DNA of 16,964 nt from an uncultured Bacilli bacterium. GTDB lineage: Bacteria; Bacillota_I; Bacilli_A; RF39; UBA660. Every line of letters starts with the position of its first letter. Positions within the stretch are counted from its first letter, which is position 1. Position numbers and translations under genes: made by a program. Below the pieces are notes generated by a model that ran no database searches, was not told the origin of the DNA, and was given only the letters and a program-made list of their open reading frames with translations. Shown here piece by piece: positions 6,917 to 13,181 of this stretch. Where the stretch lies: NCBI GenBank assembly GCA_947853245.1, contig CANTWP010000065.1, positions 1 to 16,964 on the forward strand, given 5' to 3'.

Positions 6917-7372
6917 ATGAAAAGATTTTTAAAAATTTTAAAACTTGTAGGAATTCCTTTTATAATTGCCTTTGGCATTTATATCTTTATTCGTTTTGTT
7001 TGGTTAGCGGATGAAAATAAAGATTTTAAGTTTGAAAGTATTAATACAGAGGAATACTTAAATCTTTATTATGAATCTAAAGAAAGTATTGTTTTAGCAT
7101 TTAAAGATGATACGAAAAAGAAAAGTGAATATGAAGAAATCATTCGAAGTAAATTTTACGGAAAACATATTAATATATATTATTATAATCTAACTAATTT
7201 AACGGAATCAGAATTAACTGATTTTGAAGCGGCGACAGGATTAGATACTGTTAAAAAATATGATTTGCCAATTTTAATTTATACTTTAAAGGGACAAGCA
7301 TATGATATTCTAGAAGGATATCAAGAGAGTCATTATGTTCAAGATTTTATTGAAAGAAACAATATAGGATAG
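6917..7372 (+). CDS. Membrane-anchored thioredoxin-fold protein without CXXC
   Basis: This 151-residue protein has one N-terminal membrane segment (about residues 9-30, cytoplasmic Lys/Arg before it) and an extracellular domain. The domain pattern (EEYLNLYYESKESIVLAF, then a strand ending in NIYYYNLTN, then DLPILIYTLKGQAYDILEGY, then a final helix) follows a thioredoxin fold. A proline before the third strand (LPILI) resembles the cis-proline. There is no cysteine at all, so it cannot act as a thiol oxidoreductase; a binding or chaperone-like role is possible. It resembles in layout the CPWC protein at 9970. The next gene, tex, starts 7 nt after its stop, so the two are probably co-transcribed. 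Fold assignment is by pattern only. Confidence 0.6.
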   Translation: MKRFLKILKLVGIPFIIAFGIYIFIRFVWLADENKDFKFESINTEEYLNLYYESKESIVLAFKDDTKKKSEYEEIIRSKFYGKHINIYYYNLTNLTESELTDFEAATGLDTVKKYDLPILIYTLKGQAYDILEGYQESHYVQDFIERNNIG

Positions 7373-7379
7373 ATTATTT

Positions 7380-9521
7380 ATGAATAAAGATATAATAAGA
7401 GAAATTAGTTTAAATTTAGATATTAAAGAGTCAAGTGTACTTGCAACGTTAAAGCTTTTAGAAGATGGTAATACAATCCCTTTTATTGCGCGTTACCGTA
7501 AAGAAGCGACAGGTTCACTTGAGGAAGAACAAATAAGAAAAATTAATGAAGTTTATGAATATCAAGTTAATTTATTAAAGAGAAAAGAAGATGTTATTAG
7601 ATTAATTGAAGAAAAAGATTTAATGACAGATGATTTAAAACAAAAAATAATGCAAGCTAATAAATTAGTTGAAGTAGAGGATTTATATCGACCATTTAAA
7701 GAAAAGAAAAAAACTAAAGCGACTGAAGCTATAAATTTAGGATTAAAACCACTTGCTAAAAAGATTATGAGTTTTCCAGTTGAGGGTAATATTGAAGGAT
7801 TATGTAAGCCGTACATTAATGATAAGGTAAGATCTTTAGAAGAATGTTTAACTGGAGCAAAATATATTATAGCGGAATGGATTAGTGATAATGCTTTTAT
7901 TCGTAAAAACATTCGAAGACAAGTATATTATAATGGAGTTATTACTAGTAAATTAAAAAAAGCTGCAGTAGACGATGCTAAAGTTTATGAGATGTATTAT
8001 TCTTATAAAGAAAATATAAAACAAATAAAACCCCATCGTGTTTTAGCACTTAATCGTGGTGAAAAAGAAAAAGTATTAACAGTATCTATTGAAGTAGATA
8101 CTGAAAATATAATTAATAGTATTGAAAATAATGTTATCAAAAATAATAATTCCTTTGTTTGCAATATAGTAAGAACTGCTATTAATGATGCATATAAAAG
8201 ATTAATTTTTCCAAGTATCGAAAGAGAAATTAGGAGTGAATTAACTGAAACAGCTGGCATTGTTGCGATTGATAATTTCGGTAAAAATTTAGAAAAACTA
8301 TTATTACAACCACCGATGAAAGAAAAGATGGTACTTGGATTAGATCCAGCTTATCGAACTGGTTGTAAATTAGCGGTAGTCGATCCAACTGGCAAAAAAT
8401 TAGATATAAAAGTTATTTATCCTCATAAACCACATAAAAAATACTCTGAAGCTAAAAAGATTATGTTAGATTTAATTGATAAATATCAAATTGACATAAT
8501 TGCGATTGGTAATGGGACTGCTAGTCGTGAAAGTGAAGCCTTTGTAGTTGATGTAATAAAAGATTCGCCACGTAAAGTAGAGTATATTATCGTAAGTGAA
8601 GCCGGTGCTAGTGTATATTCTGCTAGTCCTTTAGCTATTAAGGAATTTCCAGAATTACATGTTGAAGAGCGAAGTGCTATTAGTATTGCAAGACGTTTAC
8701 AAGATCCTTTAGCGGAGCTTGTAAAGATTGAACCAGAAAGTATTGGTGTTGGTCTTTATCAACATGATGTACCTGATAAAAGTTTAAAAGAATCATTAGA
8801 TTTTATAGTAACTAAATCAGTTAATCAAGTTGGTGTTAATGTTAATACAGCCAGTCCTTTCTTACTTAAATATGTTTCTGGTTTAACAGCAAAGACTATC
8901 GATAAAATTATTGCTTATCGTGATAAAAATGGTAAAATATTATCACGAATGGAACTTGAAAAAATACTTAGTGATAAAACTTATGAACAAGCGGTTGGAT
9001 TCTTAAGAATAATTGATGGTAAAAATATTTTAGATATGACTGGAATTCATCCAGAGAGTTATTCTGCTACAATAAAATTGATCGAATCATTAAATTGTAG
9101 TTTAAATGATATAGGTTCTTCAAAGCTAAATGGACTTTTAAATAAAATTAATGTATCTGAAATATCTAAACAATTAAATATTGATATCTATACATTAGAA
9201 GATATAATTAAATCTTTAATTTCACCTGGTAGAGATCCACGTGATGATATGCCTAACCCAATCTTAAAAAGTGATATCTTACATTTAGAAGATTTACAAG
9301 TTGGAATGAAATTACAGGGAACAGTACGTAATGTTGCGCCATTTGGTGTATTTATAGATATTGGTCTTAAAAATGATGGATTAGCTCATATATCAAAATT
9401 AAGTCATGAATATGTTAAAGATCCTATGGATATTGTAAGTGTTGGTGATATTGTAGATTGTTATGTAGAAGCTATTTATCCTGATAAAAACAAAGTATCT
9501 CTTTCTTTAATCGAGTTATGA
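7380..9521 (+). CDS. tex: Tex family RNA-binding transcription accessory protein
   Basis: A 713-residue cytoplasmic nucleic-acid-binding protein of the Tex family. The N-terminal Tex helical region (about 1-185) contains the IPFIARYRKEATGSL signature. The YqgF/RNase H-like domain starts at about 318 with LGLDPAYRTG (D322) and continues with IGNGTASRESE and SEAGASVYSAS. Helix-hairpin-helix segments follow (VGVNVNTASPFLLKYVSGL and after, about 488-550), and a C-terminal S1 RNA-binding domain covers about 640-712. Domain order and length match the family over the whole chain. Tex acts in transcription and RNA metabolism. AGGATAG in the end of the preceding gene serves as ribosome binding site. 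The stop overlaps the next gene's start by four bases (ATGA), implying translational coupling to the lipoprotein. Confidence 0.95.
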   Translation: MNKDIIREISLNLDIKESSVLATLKLLEDGNTIPFIARYRKEATGSLEEEQIRKINEVYEYQVNLLKRKEDVIRLIEEKDLMTDDLKQKIMQANKLVEVEDLYRPFKEKKKTKATEAINLGLKPLAKKIMSFPVEGNIEGLCKPYINDKVRSLEECLTGAKYIIAEWISDNAFIRKNIRRQVYYNGVITSKLKKAAVDDAKVYEMYYSYKENIKQIKPHRVLALNRGEKEKVLTVSIEVDTENIINSIENNVIKNNNSFVCNIVRTAINDAYKRLIFPSIEREIRSELTETAGIVAIDNFGKNLEKLLLQPPMKEKMVLGLDPAYRTGCKLAVVDPTGKKLDIKVIYPHKPHKKYSEAKKIMLDLIDKYQIDIIAIGNGTASRESEAFVVDVIKDSPRKVEYIIVSEAGASVYSASPLAIKEFPELHVEERSAISIARRLQDPLAELVKIEPESIGVGLYQHDVPDKSLKESLDFIVTKSVNQVGVNVNTASPFLLKYVSGLTAKTIDKIIAYRDKNGKILSRMELEKILSDKTYEQAVGFLRIIDGKNILDMTGIHPESYSATIKLIESLNCSLNDIGSSKLNGLLNKINVSEISKQLNIDIYTLEDIIKSLISPGRDPRDDMPNPILKSDILHLEDLQVGMKLQGTVRNVAPFGVFIDIGLKNDGLAHISKLSHEYVKDPMDIVSVGDIVDCYVEAIYPDKNKVSLSLIEL

Positions 9522-9958
9522 AAAAAATTAAGTTAATTTTATTATTGTTAACTTTAACCGCAGTAACCGGGTGTTTATTGAAAGAAGAAGGAAAAGGATA
9601 TTTAACTAAAACTTGTAGTTTATCAGAGAATTTAGATAATATCATTAAAAATGAAGAAATAAATATAACTCATAAAGATGATGATATGACATTAATTACA
9701 ATAAAAAGAACTTATTTAGATAGTTCTGATGATAAAATGCTTTCAATATTAAAGGATTCTATTTTATCTGAAAAACAATCTTTAAAAAATGAAAAAGGTT
9801 TAACTATTGAAGTAATTGATAAAGATAATTCATTAGAAATAAATTATTCTTTTGATTATAATAATATAAGTGAAAATGTTAAACAATTATATAAAATAGA
9901 TAATAAGTATCATATTCAAATTAAATATTTAAAAGAACAAGGTTATATTTGTAAATGA
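9518..9958 (+). CDS. Small lipoprotein with two conserved-looking cysteines (DUF1307-like)
   Basis: A 146-residue lipoprotein. The signal peptide (MKKIKLILLLLTLT) ends in a lipobox-like VTGC, with C19 as the lipidation site. The mature domain has an alternating strand pattern like YehR/DUF1307 lipoproteins: a cysteine near its start (C33 in KTCSLSEN), a long central helix-like segment, a DNSLEINYSFDY strand, and a last helix ending in GYICK (C145). C33 and C145 could bridge the two ends of the domain. It resembles the lipoprotein at 10653 in layout (TISCDLSSN and GATCK). It overlaps tex by four bases and, on its 3' side, touches the ribosome binding site of the thioredoxin-like gene. Its binding partner is unknown. 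Confidence 0.75.
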   Translation: MKKIKLILLLLTLTAVTGCLLKEEGKGYLTKTCSLSENLDNIIKNEEINITHKDDDMTLITIKRTYLDSSDDKMLSILKDSILSEKQSLKNEKGLTIEVIDKDNSLEINYSFDYNNISENVKQLYKIDNKYHIQIKYLKEQGYICK

Positions 9959-9969
9959 GAGGTGTAAAT

Positions 9970-10560
9970 ATGGAAAAGAAGTCACTTAGGGTATTAGCGG
10001 TTATATTTTTAATTGTTTTAGGATTAGTATTATTTATAATATTAAGAGATAAACAAAGTAGTGATGCATTAAAATTTAAGAATGAGTATGAAGCAGTTAA
10101 TTCTAATGAAAACGCTGTTAAAATAACTATTTCTAAAAATAGCCCAGTTAAGTATTTATCTTATGAAAATTTAAAACAAAAGATAGATTCTAAAGATAGT
10201 TTCTCTTTATACTTGGGTTTTCCAACTTGTCCTTGGTGTAGAAATATTATCAATGTATTGTTTGATACTGCTAAAGAAAATAAGAATACTGTATATTATA
10301 TAAATGTTCGAGAATTAAAACAAAATTCTTTTGAAGATTATAATGATTTATATAATTTATTGTATGAATATCTAGAAGAAGATACTGATGGTGAAAAAGT
10401 ATTATATGTACCTGATGTTTATTTTTTCAATGATGGAAAAGTTGTAGGACATCATTTAGGTAGTGTTGATAGTCAAACTAATCCTTACGAATCTTTAACA
10501 ACTGAACAAACAAATGAATTAAAAGGTATATACCAAGAATTATTTAATAAAATAAAATAA
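9970..10560 (+). CDS. Membrane-anchored thioredoxin-like oxidoreductase (CPWC)
   Basis: A 196-residue protein with one N-terminal membrane segment (about 6-26) and an extracellular thioredoxin-like domain. The active-site motif is C87-P-W-C90 in LYLGFPTCPWCRN, followed by the expected helix and the strand VYYINVREL. VPDVYFFNDGKVVGHHLG at about 152-169 supplies the cis-proline position and last strands. CPWC is not the thioredoxin CGPC; its redox direction cannot be predicted from the motif alone. The start at 9970 is chosen because GAGGTG lies 6 nt upstream; an in-frame ATG at 9955 precedes that site. It lies between two lipoproteins that each keep two extra cysteines, so these are candidate substrates (inference). 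A bacteriocin-accessory-type thioredoxin is an alternative label. Confidence 0.85.
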   Translation: MEKKSLRVLAVIFLIVLGLVLFIILRDKQSSDALKFKNEYEAVNSNENAVKITISKNSPVKYLSYENLKQKIDSKDSFSLYLGFPTCPWCRNIINVLFDTAKENKNTVYYINVRELKQNSFEDYNDLYNLLYEYLEEDTDGEKVLYVPDVYFFNDGKVVGHHLGSVDSQTNPYESLTTEQTNELKGIYQELFNKIK

Positions 10561-10600
10561 GGAAATTATTAATTTATTTTACATATTAAGTAATTTATGT

Positions 10601-10628
10601 TTGATATTAGTTGGCTTTATGATAAAAT
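10601..10628 (+). promoter_or_regulatory. Promoter of the second lipoprotein gene
   Basis: TTGATA (10601-10606) and TAAAAT (10623-10628) are separated by 16 nt, and TG at 10620-10621 extends the -10. AGGAG at 10639-10643 follows as ribosome binding site. This supports real expression of the downstream frame despite its odd start. Confidence 0.7.
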
Positions 10629-10652
10629 GTATATAGATAGGAGTGTAGAAGA

Positions 10653-11108
10653 TTAAAAAAAATTTTAGTTTTAATCCCAGTTTGTTTATTGTTTTTAACT
10701 GGATGTCAAGAAAAGGAAGGTACAATTAGTTGTGATTTAAGTAGTAATGATGTAATAAGTGGTTATAAACTTGAATCTAATTATAAGCTCAATTATAAAG
10801 GTGATTATGTAACTTCAGTTGAAACAGTAGAAAGTGTAACTTCTGATAATAAAGATATTATTGATGTATTCAATAGTACTTTTGAAGAAACTTATAAAAC
10901 AATGCAAGCAAATTATGGTGGTTATACATATAATATTTCAAATGAGAATGGTAAAGTAACTGCTAAAGTAACAATCGATTATGAAAAAATGAACTTAAGT
11001 AAGTTTATTGAAGATCAACCAACTATGAAAGATTATTCTAAGAATGGTAAACTTCTTGTAGATGAAATTAAAGCAATATATGAATCTACAGGTGCTACTT
11101 GTAAATAG
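10653..11108 (+). CDS. Second DUF1307-like lipoprotein, start codon abnormal
   Basis: From 10653 the frame reads xKKILVLIPVCLLFLTGC, a classic lipoprotein signal peptide with lipobox LTGC and the lipidated cysteine as residue 18. The first codon, where ATG is expected after AGGAG (10639-10643), is TTA. The only standard start in frame is TTG at 10689, which would remove nearly all of the signal peptide. An ATT at 10652 followed by eight A lies one base out of frame. The mature domain (about 133 residues) has cysteines at 27 (TISCDLSS) and at the penultimate position (GATCK), and a VTIDYEKMNLSKF strand as in YehR/DUF1307 lipoproteins. It resembles the lipoprotein at 9518. It may be functional through unusual initiation or slippage, or be start-damaged. 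Confidence 0.72.
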   Translation, partial: LKKILVLIPVCLLFLTGCQEKEGTISCDLSSNDVISGYKLESNYKLNYKGDYVTSVETVESVTSDNKDIIDVFNSTFEETYKTMQANYGGYTYNISNENGKVTAKVTIDYEKMNLSKFIEDQPTMKDYSKNGKLLVDEIKAIYESTGATCK

Positions 11109-11128
11109 GACTAATTAGTCCTTTTTTT
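11107..11128 (+). terminator. Terminator after the second lipoprotein gene
   Basis: AGGACT (11107-11112) pairs with AGTCCT (11117-11122) around AATT, followed by a seven-T run. The stem begins in the stop codon of the lipoprotein gene. Confidence 0.85.
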
Positions 11129-11172
11129 GTTTTATTAATAAAAAGCAATTATTTAGAAAATTTTAATTTCAA

Positions 11173-11193
11173 TATAATAAAGTGAAGGAGGTG
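11173..11193 (+). promoter_or_regulatory. -10 box and strong ribosome binding site of the lysozyme gene
   Basis: TATAAT at 11173-11178 lies 20 nt before the start codon without a convincing -35. AAGGAGGTG (11185-11193) is a near-perfect ribosome binding site, the strongest in the window, suggesting high translation. Confidence 0.55.
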
Positions 11194-11198
11194 TATAT

Positions 11199-12080
11199 AT
11201 GAAAAAAGGAATAGATGTATCTACTTTTCAAGGTAAATTATCAGAAAAAGATTGGCTTAATATTAAGAATAGTGGAATTGAATTTGCTATATTAAGAATT
11301 GGTTATACAGGATATGGTAAAGCAAAGTCTAAACAAAAAGATAATCAATTTGAAAATAATTATGCAATGTGTAAAAAGATAGGTATGCCAGTAGGTGTTT
11401 ATTGGTATTCTTGTGCTGTTACAGAGGAAGAGGCTATAGAGGAAGCTAAATATACATTAAAATATTTAGAAGGTAAAAAATTAGAATATCCTGTTTATAT
11501 AGATACTGAAGATAATCATGATATAAATAAATATGCTAAAGAAAGTCAATATTCGATCGGTAAAAAGCGTTTAACTAAAGTAATAAAAGCTTATTGTGAA
11601 TATGTAGAAAATAAAAAATATTATGTTGGTATTTATGCGTCTTTAAATTGGTTGAATAATCAATTAATATTAGATGATCTTAAAGCCTATGATAAATGGG
11701 TAGCACAATGGGCTCCTAAATGTACATATCAAGGTTCTTATGGAATGTGGCAATATACAAATAAAGGAAAAGTTATTGGTAAAACGATGGATCTAGATGA
11801 AGCATATTATGATTTTGAAAAGATAATTAAAGAACGCGGATTAAATGGTTATGGTAAAGATTCTAATGAGGAAAATCATAATCAATTAAAAGTAGGTGAT
11901 AAAGTAAAAATTATCGGAATTGGTAATGCTAATTCATATGGTACTAGTCGAACAGCTAAAGGAATTGGTTGGGAAAGAGAAATTTTAAAGATATATAAAG
12001 ATCGTGAATATCCTTATCAGGTTGGTAATGCTAAGGGAACAACTGGTTTTTATAAGGCAAGTGCTTTAAAGAAATTGTAA
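11199..12080 (+). CDS. GH25 muramidase (lysozyme) with C-terminal SH3-like domain
   Basis: A 293-residue peptidoglycan hydrolase. The GH25 barrel covers about residues 3-210: GIDVSTFQG with D6, the catalytic DTE (D102, E104 in PVYIDTED), YWYS, and the MWQYT strand near the end. GH25 enzymes cut the N-acetylmuramic acid to N-acetylglucosamine bond. After a Gly/Asn/Glu linker (about 212-228), the last 65 residues begin LKVGDKVKIIG and end GFYKASALKKL, a layout seen as a wall-binding SH3-like domain in phage and bacterial lysins. There is no signal peptide, as in phage endolysins, but no holin or other phage gene is nearby. It may be a domesticated lysin or be exported by another route. It has its own -10 box and terminator. 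Confidence 0.92.
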   Translation: MKKGIDVSTFQGKLSEKDWLNIKNSGIEFAILRIGYTGYGKAKSKQKDNQFENNYAMCKKIGMPVGVYWYSCAVTEEEAIEEAKYTLKYLEGKKLEYPVYIDTEDNHDINKYAKESQYSIGKKRLTKVIKAYCEYVENKKYYVGIYASLNWLNNQLILDDLKAYDKWVAQWAPKCTYQGSYGMWQYTNKGKVIGKTMDLDEAYYDFEKIIKERGLNGYGKDSNEENHNQLKVGDKVKIIGIGNANSYGTSRTAKGIGWEREILKIYKDREYPYQVGNAKGTTGFYKASALKKL

Positions 12081-12111
12081 AATTATTTTTAATTAAATTT
12101 GGAAGAAATCA

Positions 12112-12137
12112 AAAAAGAGAAATTATTTTCTCTTTTT
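12112..12137. terminator. Shared bidirectional terminator, lysozyme gene and opposing gene
   Basis: Eleven pairs form between 12112-12122 (AAAAAGAGAAA) and 12127-12137 (TTTCTCTTTTT) with a 4-nt loop, giving T-rich tails on both strands. The right arm enters the stop codon of the minus-strand gene (12136-12138). Confidence 0.75.
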
Positions 12138-13065
12138 ATCTATTAACTATTGAATTAACAGCGTTCACATCTATAATGATTTTCATAAATTTATATCCAG
12201 AACTAGGCTCTAATAGGTTTTCTTCAAAATCAGTTAAGTCAGTAGGGTCAATCATAATATTGAATCCTTCAAATTGTTTATTACCAACTGAAATATCAGA
12301 ATAATTTTCATTGAAATAATTTATAATTTTATCATTGTTAAACATTACTGTTAAAATAGATATGATTGAATTATAAGTGTTTTTCGTAAGTGTGTTTTTC
12401 TCACCAATTAATAGAGTATACTCATTATTGTAGCCGCTTTTATTGAACCAAATATTTCCTTTATTTTTCTCAGCAGAACCATCTCCAGAAATATTATCTT
12501 TCATAGCTTCTAGATCTTCAACTGTAATATAAACATTACTAAAATCTGCTAAAGGTATTTTCTTGTTAATATTTATCTTTATTTGGAAGTTACCATCAGA
12601 AGGTTGTTCTACTTTTAATCCCTCTTTTTCTAAAGTATAATTTTTAATTTGTTCAGAATTTAAAGTATTAAATAATGCTCCATCAGAATAACCATGTAAT
12701 TGACCAATACAGTCGGTTAATACAAGACTAACAATTGCTCCCGTAATAGCATCATTTCCAGTAAAGTTACCAGATAATATATCTCCATTTAATATATATT
12801 CTATATTAGATGTTTCTGTACCGACTGTTAATGATATATTTAATTTGTTTGCATTTTGTGTTGCCTTCCAAATAGACCCTTGTATAGAGTATTCTTTAAC
12901 TGTTGATGAATTATTAAACTGATTAGTTATTTGTTCTAAAGTTATTTTTGTTTCTATTAAATCTTTGTTATCTTTCTTTAAATAATTTATTACAAATCCA
13001 TATATTCCTATTCCAATTATTATTACTGAAATAATAAAACCTGATATAACTATTCCTTTTTTCAT
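12136..13065 (-). CDS. Membrane-anchored exported protein of unknown family
   Basis: I do not recognise this 309-residue protein. It has one strong N-terminal membrane segment (about 6-27) with Lys residues on both sides, so it is probably anchored with a large extracellular part. The rest is rich in Asn, Ser, Thr and Ile with alternating polar/hydrophobic strands, suggesting a beta-rich domain, with an internal TGNDAITGAIVSLVLTDC segment and GYSDGALFNTL. It has a single cysteine outside the membrane. GTG at 13074 is in frame, but ATG 13065 has AGGTGA at the proper distance. It lies downstream of the LtaS-like gene on the same strand, 114 nt away, behind a terminator and its own promoter, so it is likely a separate transcript with an envelope role. 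Confidence 0.7.
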   Translation of the reverse strand: MKKGIVISGFIISVIIIGIGIYGFVINYLKKDNKDLIETKITLEQITNQFNNSSTVKEYSIQGSIWKATQNANKLNISLTVGTETSNIEYILNGDILSGNFTGNDAITGAIVSLVLTDCIGQLHGYSDGALFNTLNSEQIKNYTLEKEGLKVEQPSDGNFQIKININKKIPLADFSNVYITVEDLEAMKDNISGDGSAEKNKGNIWFNKSGYNNEYTLLIGEKNTLTKNTYNSIISILTVMFNNDKIINYFNENYSDISVGNKQFEGFNIMIDPTDLTDFEENLLEPSSGYKFMKIIIDVNAVNSIVNR

Positions 13066-13082
13066 ATTTTTCACCTATTTTC

Positions 13083-13111
13083 AGAATAACACAATTTTAA
13101 TTTGATAGCAA
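13083..13111 (-). promoter_or_regulatory. Promoter of the unknown membrane protein gene
   Basis: On the minus strand TTGCTA (13111-13106) is 17 nt from TATTCT (13088-13083), which is extended by TG. The start codon follows 17 nt later with AGGTGA between. Confidence 0.5.
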
Positions 13112-13154
13112 GTAAAAATAAACCACATATAAGTTTTCAAACATAATTAATGTA

Positions 13155-13181
13155 AAGAAAAAGAGAAAATAAATTTCTCTT
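13155..13181 (-). terminator. Terminator of the LtaS-like gene
   Basis: On the minus strand AAGAGAAA (13181-13174) pairs with TTTCTCTT (13168-13161) around a 5-nt loop, then TTTCTTT. The stem starts inside the stop codon of the gene. Confidence 0.7.

Noticed and set aside
7562..8260. Two minus-strand open frames inside tex
   Set aside because: Both are antisense to a full-length conserved tex frame and have no ribosome binding sites.
11199..12080. Lysozyme as part of a prophage
   Set aside because: No integrase, structural, holin or attachment sequences are seen on either side; neighbours are ordinary chromosomal genes.
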